DNA of 64,000 bases from UMGS1663 sp046964515 (GTDB lineage: Bacteria; Bacillota; Clostridia; TANB77; CAG-508), in assembly GCA_046964515.1 (NCBI GenBank), contig JBKUYM010000001.1:434001-498000 (forward strand), read 5' to 3'. How positions within the stretch are numbered: the stretch's first letter is position 1; each line of letters begins with the position of its first letter. This document shows, in pieces, positions 33,951 to 42,371 of the stretch. The notes beneath the pieces are model-generated. The model ran no database searches, was not told the origin of the DNA, and saw only the letters and a program-made list of their open reading frames with translations. Both the position numbers and the translations under genes were made by a program.

Positions 33951-35054
33951 ATGAAAAAAGAAAAAGGAGTTACATTAGTAGCTTTAGTAATAACCATGAT
34001 TATATTAATTATCTTAGCAGGGATTAGTATAAATACTTTAGTAGGAGACGATGGAATTATCACAAAAGCAAAACAGGCTAAGCAAAATATACTGTTAGCA
34101 GGGGAAGCAGAGGCACTTCAACTAAATCAATTATATTATGAACTAGAAACAGGGGGAGAATTAACAGAAGATGAAGAAAGTAATAAAAAAGATGAAATCA
34201 TTAGCTTACTTCAAAAACAAGTAGAAGAATTACAAAAACAGATAGCCAGTTTACAAACAGAGAATGAGGAATTAAAGAAACAAATACAAGAACTAACAGA
34301 GCAAATAGGACAGATACAACAAGAAATAGAAAATTTAAAACAACAGATTATTAATAAAGATATAGAAATAGCAGAATTAAAAAAGCAAGTCAGTGAAAAA
34401 GAAGCTAAAATCCAAGAGTTACAAAATCAATTAAATAGTTTAAACTCCTTATTATCACAAACCAATGCCACAGCTGATAAAATATTAGCAGGATACAAAG
34501 CCTATAGTGGAGGAAAATTACTAACAGGAACCATGATAAATAGAGGTGCTATCACTAGCAATTTAAATGCAGGTCAAAGCTATACAGTACCACAAGGCTA
34601 TCATAACGGAGCAGGGAAGGTAATAGCTAATAGTTTGGATAGTCAAACACTTGGAACAGCCACAACAGAGGACATTACACAGGGAAAAACAGCATGGGTA
34701 AATGGTCAAAAAATAGTAGGTACAAAACAGCAAGAGGATGTGTCAGCAATATATGTAAAGGAAATGAATATGGGAAGTGGAGGTGCAAGAATATGTCATA
34801 TTTTGTATGACATATCGAATGCCAATGTTAGTACAATTTCTTTTCAAATACGAAGAGGAACTGGATCAAGAGCACCTAGTATTTATTTTTCAGAAGATGG
34901 AGTTACTTTTATAAAAATAGCACAAATGACACTTGGGGCAGCATATGAATATGTAGATGAATCATTTGAGATTCCAACTAATTACAATTTTGTAAAACTT
35001 GAATGGGAAATCGATGATAATAGAGCATGGTTTGCCAATATAAAATTTAAATAA
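33951..35054 (+). CDS. Prepilin-leader surface protein with long coiled coil and tail-fibre-like region
   Basis: The 367-residue product has a prepilin-type leader (KG|VTLVALVITMIIL, no Glu5). A long heptad-type coiled coil follows (about 80-175, e.g. LQKQVEELQKQIASLQTENEEL). Next is a segment typical of phage tail-fibre or baseplate proteins (ILAGYKAYSGGKLLTG, YTVPQGYHNGAGKV, GKTAWVNGQKIVGT, about 180-260). The end is a beta-rich domain. The middle segment suggests domain capture from a prophage; the coiled coil probably makes a trimeric stalk. Both are inferences. Confidence 0.75.
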   Translation: MKKEKGVTLVALVITMIILIILAGISINTLVGDDGIITKAKQAKQNILLAGEAEALQLNQLYYELETGGELTEDEESNKKDEIISLLQKQVEELQKQIASLQTENEELKKQIQELTEQIGQIQQEIENLKQQIINKDIEIAELKKQVSEKEAKIQELQNQLNSLNSLLSQTNATADKILAGYKAYSGGKLLTGTMINRGAITSNLNAGQSYTVPQGYHNGAGKVIANSLDSQTLGTATTEDITQGKTAWVNGQKIVGTKQQEDVSAIYVKEMNMGSGGARICHILYDISNANVSTISFQIRRGTGSRAPSIYFSEDGVTFIKIAQMTLGAAYEYVDESFEIPTNYNFVKLEWEIDDNRAWFANIKFK

Positions 35055-35272
35055 GATGATAGGAATATTTCTTTTTGTGCTAGTAGTAGTTATTCATAAG
35101 ATAGTTTGTTTGCTACTCCTTTCTGACGCAATTATCTTAGTGGTAATATTTAATTTTAATAATTTTTCTTGGTATTAAGCATGCCATAGAATTAAGGATA
35201 AAGATATCATGTAATTATGCATGATATTTTTTATTATACATTATTAATATAGGAAGCTTTACATTTAGAAGA
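35055..35272. other. Gene-free stretch before rsmA
   Basis: AT-rich. The sequence GCATGCCATAG...ATCATGTAATTATGCATGATATTTTTTATT (about 35180-35235) can form a hairpin with ATCATG/CATGAT followed by T's. It is a possible terminator for the upstream gene. Confidence 0.4.
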
Positions 35273-35273
35273 A

Positions 35274-35302
35274 TAGACAAAAGAAGAAAAAACGTGTATA
35301 AT
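35274..35302 (+). promoter_or_regulatory. Promoter of rsmA
   Basis: TAGACA (35274-35279), 17-base spacer, TATAAT (35297-35302). Confidence 0.65.
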
Positions 35303-35332
35303 GAAAGAAGTTCAAAAAGAAAGGAAACATAT

Positions 35333-36190
35333 ATGGAAAATACTTTTCAAGAGACAATGTTTTTATTGAAAAAACATCATATTTTAGCTAATAAAAGTTT
35401 AGGACAAAATTTTTTAATTAATGATGAGGTGATAGATAAAATAATAGAACAATCTGAAATTGGCAAAGAGGATTTAGTAATTGAAATCGGACCAGGACTA
35501 GGTACTTTAACGAAGCATTTATTAGAAAAGGCTAAAAGAGTAGTAGCGATTGAGTTGGATTCTAGGATGTTAACCATTCTAAAAGATAGGTTTTCTTTGT
35601 ACTCAAATTTTGAAATAATACATGATGATGTTTTAAAGGTTAATCTACAAGAGATGATAAAAAAACAAAGAGAGAATTATCAAATAGATAAAGTAAAAAT
35701 TGTAGCAAATTTACCATATTATATTACAACGCCTATTATTATGAAATTATTAGAAGATAAGTTAGCAATAGATAGTATTACAGTAATGGTACAAAAAGAA
35801 GTAGCCAAAAGATTAACTGCAAAACCCGGTACTAAGTTATGTGGAGCGATTACTTATGCAGTTTCTTATTATAGTGATCCAAGAGAAGTGGTAGAAGTCC
35901 CAAAGAATAGTTTTGTCCCAGAACCAGAAGTTTCCTCTGAAGTTATCCAATTGCTTTTAAGAGAAAAACCACCAGTAGAAGTGAAAAATGAAGCTTTCTT
36001 TTTTAAATTAATAAAAGTATCTTTTATGCAAAGGAGGAAAACTTTTATGAATGCGGTTAATAATAGTGGCTTAGTGGACAAAGAAAAAATAAAACAGATA
36101 TTAGAGCAGTTGGGAATAAATGAGAAAATAAGAGGGGAAGAACTTTCTTTAGAGCAATTTGCACAAATAGTTAACCGCTATCAAGCATAG
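35333..36190 (+). CDS. rsmA: 16S rRNA dimethyladenosine transferase (KsgA/RsmA)
   Basis: The 285-residue methyltransferase makes N6-dimethyl-A1518/A1519 in 16S rRNA. I use ATG 35333 behind AAAGGAA; longer frames begin upstream of the predicted transcript start. Motifs: KSLGQNFLINDEV, VIEIGPGLGTLTKHLL (SAM site, about 45-60), VVAIELDSRM, DVLK and the catalytic NLPYYITTPI. The RRKTFMNAV region of the C-terminal domain is also seen. Full length. Confidence 0.95.
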   Translation: MENTFQETMFLLKKHHILANKSLGQNFLINDEVIDKIIEQSEIGKEDLVIEIGPGLGTLTKHLLEKAKRVVAIELDSRMLTILKDRFSLYSNFEIIHDDVLKVNLQEMIKKQRENYQIDKVKIVANLPYYITTPIIMKLLEDKLAIDSITVMVQKEVAKRLTAKPGTKLCGAITYAVSYYSDPREVVEVPKNSFVPEPEVSSEVIQLLLREKPPVEVKNEAFFFKLIKVSFMQRRKTFMNAVNNSGLVDKEKIKQILEQLGINEKIRGEELSLEQFAQIVNRYQA

Positions 36191-36223
36191 ATTATTAAAA
36201 TTGTATGACATTGTAAAAGAGTA

Positions 36224-36253
36224 TTGAAAAAGTAAAGAAGAGTATGTTATAAT
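36224..36253 (+). promoter_or_regulatory. Promoter of the sortase gene
   Basis: TTGAAA (36224-36229), 18-base spacer, TATAAT (36248-36253). Confidence 0.65.
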
Positions 36254-36287
36254 GAAATTACTGATAATAGGGAGAGTTTATATATAG

Positions 36288-37031
36288 ATGAATCAAATTT
36301 TAGTTACTGAAAAATTATATATTACACCTGAATTACGCAGAAAAAAGAAACGTTATAAAATGGAGTTCTTTTTATCTGTTTTGTTGGTGTGTCTATTATC
36401 TTCTTATTATATTTATGCGGAAATTGATAGAGGGAAAAGTGAAGAAGTATCACAAGAAATTTTATCAGAAGTTATCAGTGCAAGAGATAATAAAGTGGCA
36501 GATACAACAACTAGAAAATCTTCAGATAATGTTATTATTGTAGCAATAGATGACGATGAGGAACTAGATAATCAAATTATCTCTGAACCTCCTAAGACAC
36601 AAACAAATTCTGTAGAATATACAACGACAAGTGGAGCAACATACCATGTAGAGGCGATTGTTAACATAGAAAGATTAGGGATTAATTATCCTATTATTTC
36701 TGAAACATCAGAAGAGTTATTAAAAATTTCTATTAATAAGTATTGGGGACCTGGTCCAAATGAAGTTGGTAATTATTGTGTAGTAGGCCATAATTATAAA
36801 AATAAAAAAATGTTTGGCAGATTAAATGAAATTGTGAATGGAGATATTGTGGAACTAACAGACATGAATGGAAATATGGTTCGTTATTCTGTTTATGATA
36901 AATATATTGTAGAACCGACAGATGTTAGCTGTACCAGTCAGCTTACAAATGGAAGGAAAGAAGTTACCTTAATTACCTGTACAAATTATGGACAACAAAG
37001 GTTGGTAGTAAAAGCTAGAGAGGTAAAATAG
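36288..37031 (+). CDS. Sortase (class D/B-like transpeptidase)
   Basis: The 247-residue membrane-anchored enzyme has one N-terminal transmembrane helix (FFLSVLLVCLLSSYYIYA, about 26-45) and a linker. The sortase beta-barrel carries the catalytic His in VVGHNYKNKKMF (about H168), Cys in TLITCTNYG (about C231) and Arg in QQRLVVKA (about R238). It cleaves LPxTG-like signals and joins proteins to the wall; the IPQTG protein at 18875 is an obvious candidate substrate in this window. Short 5' leader, single-gene unit ended by a terminator. Confidence 0.9.
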   Translation: MNQILVTEKLYITPELRRKKKRYKMEFFLSVLLVCLLSSYYIYAEIDRGKSEEVSQEILSEVISARDNKVADTTTRKSSDNVIIVAIDDDEELDNQIISEPPKTQTNSVEYTTTSGATYHVEAIVNIERLGINYPIISETSEELLKISINKYWGPGPNEVGNYCVVGHNYKNKKMFGRLNEIVNGDIVELTDMNGNMVRYSVYDKYIVEPTDVSCTSQLTNGRKEVTLITCTNYGQQRLVVKAREVK

Positions 37032-37063
37032 AATTGAAAGTAATATTATAAATAGTAATGGTT

Positions 37064-37097
37064 AACAGATTAGAAAAAAAGCTAATCTGTTTTTTTA
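37064..37097 (+). terminator. Terminator of the sortase gene
   Basis: A 10-bp stem AACAGATTAG/CTAATCTGTT, 8-base loop, T-run. Confidence 0.85.
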
Positions 37098-37132
37098 TGC
37101 AAACTTATAAACACTGAAATCTTGTAAAAATC

Positions 37133-37161
37133 TTAAAGAAGCAAAGGAGAGTTTGTATAAT
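37133..37161 (+). promoter_or_regulatory. Promoter of the prepilin-leader gene at 37240
   Basis: TTAAAG (37133-37138), 17-base spacer, TATAAT (37156-37161). Confidence 0.55.
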
Positions 37162-37239
37162 AAAATTAACAAAAAATTTTTCTAATAGGTGATTAGCAAA
37201 AAAAATAAAAGTAAAAACATAAGAAAAGAAAGGATGAAA

Positions 37240-38964
37240 ATGATGAAACAAAAAGGGATTACTTTAATAGCATTAGTCATTACCATTATTGTGCTAATTA
37301 TATTAGTAGGTGTAACGATTAATACTTTGGTGGGAGAAGAAGGATTAATAGAAAAAACAAAGCAAGCAAAAGCAAAAACAGAAGAGGCTAAAAGGAAAGA
37401 AGAACACCAACTAGAAGAAGTACTAGGAAGGATAGAAGAAGAGATAGGAGAATCTTATAGTAAAGAAAAAGGTGTCAATAAACCACGATTAACAACTGGA
37501 ATGACGCCAATTAAATTTACAGAACCAACGGAAAGTACAAAAGGAGTCAGTCAATTAACAGAAAGCACAGATAAAGATTGGTACAATTATGAACAAAAGA
37601 AATGGGCAAATGTACAAACAGAAGATGGGAGTATGTGGGTATGGATACCCAGATATGCTTATAGAGTAGACGCAAGTAGCAAAACATTTGATATTGTGTT
37701 TCTAATAGGAAATACAGATCAATATTATGATACAGAAGGAAATATGCAAACAGCCAAAAGATGTAATCATATAGATGAATATATGGATACAACAACTGGA
37801 TATACGGTTCACCCAGCCTTTACAGATGAAACAGCGATTAGTTATAGAAATGGAGGATGGGATAAAGAGTTAACAGGCATCTGGGTAGCTAAATTCGAAG
37901 CAGGTTATGCTAGTGGAAATAACAATGCTCCCATTAAAGCAAGTAGTGTAAGTTATTCACAAAGTACATCTTATGTAAAGACAGTAGAAAGTGGTAAAGA
38001 TGCTGACGGAAGTGAATTGGCGCGTAATTGGTTAGATGGTATTTATGGTACAACAAAAACTGCCATTAAATATCCAACATTTCAGGGAAAAACCTACGGA
38101 TTAAATTATATAAATTACAATGATAGTTTTGAATTGGCAAAAAAAATGACAGAAGACGGCAATATTTATGGGTTAACACAACAAGTGGATAGCCATTTGA
38201 TGAAAAATAGTGAATGGGGAGCTGTTGCTTACTTAAGCCAAAGTAAATATGGTTTAAATGGAACAGATATCGCTATTAATAATATTAGCTTAAATAGTGG
38301 AGGAACAGAGAGAACGAATGTAGCAGGAAAGTCAGGCGTAGATAGTGTGTATGCTATAACTGGTTGTACCACAGGAACCAATAATGCAACAGAAAAAATA
38401 ACGACTATTACTAATATCAATAATACAGTAGCCAATACAGCAATAGAAGGTGTATACACTTGGGAACAATTAAATGGAACAAAAGCAAGTAGTACAGGTA
38501 CTATTTATGGAATTTATGATTTGAGTGGTGGTGGCCATGAAAAAATGGCAAGTTATGTAAAAAATGGAAATACAAATTTAAAAACATATGGTGCTAGTAT
38601 CACCTATGATGGAAATAATCTAAAAACGGTAAGTACTAAATATATAACGGTTTATCCGTTTGATAATAATACGGATAATACAGATATAGAATTTAATACA
38701 CAGAATTTTAATATAGCAAGTGCTAATAACTATAAAAAGAATGTGACAATTTATGGAGATGGTATTCTTGAAATTTCCAAAGAAGGAATTGGAAATACAG
38801 CCTGGTATGAAGATTTATCGAAGTACCCAAGTTTACATTATCCTTTCTGGATACGAGGAGGGCGTTTAAGAGATGCTTCTTATAGTGGCTTATTTGCATT
38901 TAGATATCACTATGGAAATAGCACATATGCAGATACACTTCGAGCAGTGCTAATTTTAGAATAA
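37240..38964 (+). CDS. Prepilin-leader FGE/lectin-like surface protein, non-diversified paralogue
   Basis: I use ATG 37240, six bases after AAAGG (ATG 37243 is possible); the longer frame from GTG 37189 lacks a ribosome site. The 574-residue product has leader KG|ITLIALVITIIVL and the large domain shared with the proteins at 4368 and 40434 (GSMWVWIPRYAY, ISYRNGGWDKELTGIWVAKF, GTIYGIYDLSGG). Its C-terminal ~54 codons (38803 on) align with the putative variable regions (RGGRLRD, GLF-x-FRY). They stay AT-rich, lack the GC-rich 3' block, and end in Glu instead of LAVS. It looks like a former or related target that no longer receives template copies. Confidence 0.78.
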   Translation: MMKQKGITLIALVITIIVLIILVGVTINTLVGEEGLIEKTKQAKAKTEEAKRKEEHQLEEVLGRIEEEIGESYSKEKGVNKPRLTTGMTPIKFTEPTESTKGVSQLTESTDKDWYNYEQKKWANVQTEDGSMWVWIPRYAYRVDASSKTFDIVFLIGNTDQYYDTEGNMQTAKRCNHIDEYMDTTTGYTVHPAFTDETAISYRNGGWDKELTGIWVAKFEAGYASGNNNAPIKASSVSYSQSTSYVKTVESGKDADGSELARNWLDGIYGTTKTAIKYPTFQGKTYGLNYINYNDSFELAKKMTEDGNIYGLTQQVDSHLMKNSEWGAVAYLSQSKYGLNGTDIAINNISLNSGGTERTNVAGKSGVDSVYAITGCTTGTNNATEKITTITNINNTVANTAIEGVYTWEQLNGTKASSTGTIYGIYDLSGGGHEKMASYVKNGNTNLKTYGASITYDGNNLKTVSTKYITVYPFDNNTDNTDIEFNTQNFNIASANNYKKNVTIYGDGILEISKEGIGNTAWYEDLSKYPSLHYPFWIRGGRLRDASYSGLFAFRYHYGNSTYADTLRAVLILE

Positions 38965-39118
38965 TAATTTATAATAGAATATTACTAAAATTTTCAAATA
39001 TAATCTTCAAACTAAAACATATATTTTTATGACTATCTTTCAAATTAAGAAAAGCGAAATTATATAGACTTTATTTGATAATAACTTAAATAAATTTATC
39101 TAGTCCTATACAAAACAA
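38965..39118. other. Gene-free AT-rich stretch
   Basis: Nothing recognisable between the end of the paralogue gene and the minus-strand terminator. Confidence 0.4.
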
Positions 39119-39165
39119 TTGTGGCAAACAGGAAGGGGATGTGAACTCCTTTCTATTTGCCACAA
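39119..39165 (-). terminator. Terminator of the Vat/CatB-type gene
   Basis: TTGTGGCAAA (39119-39128) pairs with TTTGCCACAA (39156-39165), with inner AGGA/TCCT pairing. On the minus strand it is followed by TTGTTTTGTAT. Confidence 0.7.
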
Positions 39166-39268
39166 CTAAAAATAATTAGATAACGTAGTACACAGTTATC
39201 CAATAAGCTTAAATTAACCTAAAAAACTGAAATAATAGGATAAGTTGCCCCATAAATTTATCTACAAA

Positions 39269-39898
39269 CTATTTCAAACCACAGATATTTCCAGACTGAA
39301 TTGCAGAAATATTCGCTCTAATTCTCTCATCAGACCATTCCCACCATTTAATTTCAAGTAATGAAGAAACTATTTCATCAGAAAATCTTTTTCTGATAGG
39401 TTTAGCTGGAATACCGCCAACAATCGTATAGGGCGGAACATCTTTTGATACTACTGCACGAGTGCCAATAATTGATCCATCGCCAATGGTAACACCAGAC
39501 ATAATGATAGCTTCATATCCAATCCATACATCATTGCCAATTACAATATCGCCTTTATTATCCCATGAGTCCGTTACATTTGCTTTATCCAAATTCCATT
39601 CTTCAAAAAATAAAGGAAAAGGATAGGTAGATAGCGATTTTAGCGTATGGTTTGCACTTGTAAATATAAATTTTGCCCCACACGCAATCGAACAGAAATT
39701 TCCGATAATCAGTTTGTCATTGTTAATCGGGTAATGATACAGTACATTATTTTTTTGAAAATTTTTAGGGTCATTTACGAAGTCGTTATACATGGTGTAC
39801 CTGCCAACTATAATGTTGGAATCTGTAACCACATTATTTAAATAAACTGTTTGATTATCTCCTGTGCGGGGATAACTTTTTTTCTCCGATATAGTCAT
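39269..39898 (-). CDS. Xenobiotic acetyltransferase of the Vat/CatB hexapeptide-repeat family
   Basis: The 209-residue left-handed beta-helix acetyltransferase follows the Vat pattern closely: NNVLYHYPINNDKLIIGNFCSI, a catalytic-His loop SANHTLKSLSTYPFPLF, then GDIVIGNDVWIGYEAIIMSGVTIGDGSIIG. AVVSKDVPPYTIVGGIPAKPIRKRF and a C-terminal WW-x-W segment complete it. Such enzymes acetylate streptogramin A or chloramphenicol. Whether this one confers resistance cannot be told from sequence. It lies on the opposite strand between two paralogous surface genes. Its 5' region looks unlike the neighbourhood, suggesting acquisition. RBS ATGGAGG. Confidence 0.85.
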   Translation of the reverse strand: MTISEKKSYPRTGDNQTVYLNNVVTDSNIIVGRYTMYNDFVNDPKNFQKNNVLYHYPINNDKLIIGNFCSIACGAKFIFTSANHTLKSLSTYPFPLFFEEWNLDKANVTDSWDNKGDIVIGNDVWIGYEAIIMSGVTIGDGSIIGTRAVVSKDVPPYTIVGGIPAKPIRKRFSDEIVSSLLEIKWWEWSDERIRANISAIQSGNICGLK

Positions 39899-40063
39899 TT
39901 TAAATCCTCCATATTTTTTCTTATGAGACTATATCGGTAAATACAATACAGAATTTCACGTTTAATACCTCTCTAAATCTTAATTTCATTGGTCTATGCC
40001 TAATTCGCCAAAAACAAACAAGCATCATTGAACCGTTTCCATTTTAATATAAGCTTGTGGAAA
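39899..40063 (-). promoter_or_regulatory. Long leader of the Vat/CatB-type gene, with possible 35-codon leader frame
   Basis: About 135 bases separate the predicted transcript start and the gene. An open frame of 35 codons runs from ATG 40028 to TAA 39921 on the minus strand, ending 22 bases before the gene. Drug-inducible acetyltransferase genes often use translated leaders. However, this frame starts only a few bases after the predicted transcript start and has no ribosome site, so the idea is weak. Confidence 0.3.
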
Positions 40064-40069
40064 TGTCAA
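40041..40069 (-). promoter_or_regulatory. Promoter of the Vat/CatB-type gene
   Basis: Minus-strand TTGACA (40069-40064), 17-base spacer, TAAAAT (40046-40041). Confidence 0.7.
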
Positions 40070-40140
40070 ACTTCTCCTTTATTGTCATAACTTCATTTTA
40101 TTGTCTATAACTTTTTTGGTTGTTTGGGTACCATTTTGTT

Positions 40141-40169
40141 ACTTTACAGATAAACGTATTCTGTAAAGT
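40141..40169. repeat. Perfect 10-bp inverted repeat with 9-base centre
   Basis: ACTTTACAGA (40141-40150) and TCTGTAAAGT (40160-40169). No T-run follows. It lies upstream of both divergent promoters and could be a regulator or recombinase binding site. Confidence 0.55.
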
Positions 40170-40267
40170 ATAATGTAATTATCTAGTATCAATTTTCTTA
40201 TCTCTAGCTTTTTTTATTATATTATCATCTATAATATAAAAAGAAATATAAATAACCAGAAAAGCCA

Positions 40268-40296
40268 TTGACAAAAGTTAAAAGCATAAATATAAT
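40268..40296 (+). promoter_or_regulatory. Promoter of the second DGR-target-like gene
   Basis: TTGACA (40268-40273), 17-base spacer, TATAAT (40291-40296): a consensus promoter with a 140-base leader. It lacks the ACC...GGT spacer palindrome of the other family promoters. Confidence 0.75.
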
Positions 40297-40433
40297 TGTG
40301 CTGATAGCATACATAAGTATAATTTACCTAAAATACAGTAAATAGAAATATAGAACAGATAAAGGATAAAAGGTACAGTATATTTTTATGAAGATGGTAA
40401 ATAATACTAAAAAATAAACAAAGGAGAAGAAAA

Positions 40434-42152
40434 ATGAAACAAAGAGGAATTACGTTAATAGCTTTAGTCATTACCATTATTGTGCTAATTATATTAGCAG
40501 GGGTAAGTATTAATGCCTTAGTAGGTGAAGAGGGGCTTATTACAAAAGCGGGAAAAGCAAAGGAAAATATGCAAATAGCTGCTAATGAGGAAGAAGAACA
40601 AATAGCTAAGTTAACCAATGAAGTATATAATAATGAACAAATAGAGATACAAAAAAATATACCGAATGTTCCAAAATTAGCAGAAGGAATGAGTGCTATT
40701 AAGTATACAAATCCAACGGAAACAGATAAAGGAAGTGTAGTGGATACCAATAGTAATGATAGTGATTGGTATAATTATGATAAAAAGAACTGGGCAAATG
40801 CAAAAACAGAAGACGGAAGTATGTGGGTATGGATACCTAGATATGCATATAAAGTAAATGCAAGTAGCAAAACATTTGATGTGGTATTTTTAATAGGAAA
40901 TACAGATCAATATTATGATGCAGAAGGAAATATGCAGACAGCAAAAAGATGTAACAGCGAGGATGAAAATGTAGACACATCTACAGGATATACGGTACAT
41001 CCAGCTTTTACAGATGAAACAGCAATTAGCTATAGAAACGGTGGATGGGATAAAGAGCTAACAGGAATTTGGGTAGCAAAATTCGAAGCAGGATATGCTA
41101 GTGGGAATAATTCAGCCCCAGTCAAGGCAAGTAGTGTGAGTTATTCACAAAGTACTTCCTGGGTAAGAGCAGTAGAAGCAGGAACTAGTGCAGATAGTAC
41201 TCAAACAGCACGTAACTGGTTAGATGGTATCTATGGAACAACAAAAACAGCCATAAAATATCCAACCTTCCAAGGAACCACGTATAGTATGAATTATATT
41301 AATCATAATGATGCTTATAATATAGCCAAGGCTATGACAGAGAGTGGAAATATATATGGACTAACAGAAAGTACAGACTCTCACCTAATGAAAAATAGTG
41401 AATGGGGAGCAGTAGCGTATTTAAGTCAAAGTAAATATGGCTTAAATGGAACGGATATTACGGTTAATAACATTAGTTTAAATAGTGGAGGAGCAGCAAG
41501 AACACAGGCAGCAGGAAAGTCAGGAGTAGACAGTGTGTATGCTGTAACAGGATGTACAACAGCGTCTACAAGTGCAGGAGAAAAATCAACGACAATTGCT
41601 AACATTAATAAAACAACAGCTAACACAGCAGTAGATGGTGTCTATACATGGGACCAAGTTAATGGTACAAAAGCAAGTAGCAGTGGTACCATATATGGAA
41701 TCTATGACTTAAGTGGAGGCACATGGGAAAGAACGGCTGCCTATGTAGCGAACAGTCGTGGAGAATTGAAGTCCTATGGCTCAAGCATAGCTTATGATGG
41801 AAATACTTTAAAAACAATTAGTACAAAATATACAACCACTTATCCATTCGATAGTACAACAGATAATACAAGTATAGCAAGTAATGATACAAACTTAAAC
41901 ACAGCAAGTGCCAATAATTATAAGAAAAATACTTTAATTTATGGCGATGGTATCCGCGAAACTTCAACGACCGGAGTTGAAAATAGTAGCTGGTATGGCG
42001 ACTACTCGTATTACCCAGGCTTGTACTATCCGTTCTCGATTCGTGGTGGTCTTTTGTGGTATGGTTCGAGCGCCGGTTTGTTCTGTTTCTCTCGTGATGG
42101 TGGTGGTAGCAATTACATTTATGGGTTCCGCACGGTGCTGGCCGTGTCTTAG
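40434..42152 (+). CDS. Prepilin-leader surface protein ending in a second putative DGR-diversified domain
   Basis: ATG 40434 follows AAGGAG. The 572-residue product has the leader RG|ITLIALVITIIVL, a short helical segment, then the FGE/C-type-lectin-like domain shared with 4368 and 37240. Long stretches of the middle are almost the same as in the 4368 protein, implying recent duplication or recombination. The final ~54 codons (41991 on) switch to GC-rich codons (TCG, GCC, CTG, CGC) and differ from the 4368 copy at scattered residues on a constant frame (RGG, AGLF, GFRTVLAVS). This pattern is typical of DGR ligand-binding surfaces. Binding role inferred. Confidence 0.8.
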   Translation: MKQRGITLIALVITIIVLIILAGVSINALVGEEGLITKAGKAKENMQIAANEEEEQIAKLTNEVYNNEQIEIQKNIPNVPKLAEGMSAIKYTNPTETDKGSVVDTNSNDSDWYNYDKKNWANAKTEDGSMWVWIPRYAYKVNASSKTFDVVFLIGNTDQYYDAEGNMQTAKRCNSEDENVDTSTGYTVHPAFTDETAISYRNGGWDKELTGIWVAKFEAGYASGNNSAPVKASSVSYSQSTSWVRAVEAGTSADSTQTARNWLDGIYGTTKTAIKYPTFQGTTYSMNYINHNDAYNIAKAMTESGNIYGLTESTDSHLMKNSEWGAVAYLSQSKYGLNGTDITVNNISLNSGGAARTQAAGKSGVDSVYAVTGCTTASTSAGEKSTTIANINKTTANTAVDGVYTWDQVNGTKASSSGTIYGIYDLSGGTWERTAAYVANSRGELKSYGSSIAYDGNTLKTISTKYTTTYPFDSTTDNTSIASNDTNLNTASANNYKKNTLIYGDGIRETSTTGVENSSWYGDYSYYPGLYYPFSIRGGLLWYGSSAGLFCFSRDGGGSNYIYGFRTVLAVS

Positions 42153-42155
42153 CAC
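41991..42155 (+). other. Putative DGR variable region 2 (VR2)
   Basis: Aligns codon for codon with 5937-6101. Of about 15 amino-acid differences, most change the first or second base of codons ending T/C, compatible with AAY template codons. The last ~30 bases through the stop codon are nearly identical in both copies. Silent third-base differences also occur, so the two may not derive from one identical template. Confidence 0.7.
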
Positions 42156-42371
42156 TTTAAAAATTTCTAACATATTGAATAATAAAAACTGAATGAATAT
42201 TTTAAGTAAAATTAAAATAAAGAAATAAATTAGAAAAGATAAAACTTTAATCTATTTTTATAGAGAATATAAAATTAAATGAAATTGTTAACAAAAAGGA
42301 TATGGAGTTAACAAATATGTTATTAATTATAGAATAGATAAAGGTTAATTGTAAAAGAAAAAATAAAGAAA
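42153..42371. other. Gene-free AT-rich stretch after VR2
   Basis: No gene. Around 42200-42265 it resembles the 3' flank of the 4368 gene (6155-6215), supporting duplication of the whole cassette including its end. Confidence 0.45.

Noticed and set aside
35294..35332. Longer rsmA frame
   Set aside because: It begins inside the predicted -10 box, upstream of the transcript start.
37189..37239. GTG start at 37189 for the paralogue gene
   Set aside because: No ribosome site; it would add a long charged extension before the leader.
38803..38964. Third active DGR variable region
   Set aside because: Homologous position but AT-rich, no invariant 3' block, and codons typical of the host.
39921..40028. 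Leader peptide of the acetyltransferase gene as a called gene
   Set aside because: No ribosome site and too close to the predicted transcript start; kept only as a possibility in the leader entry.
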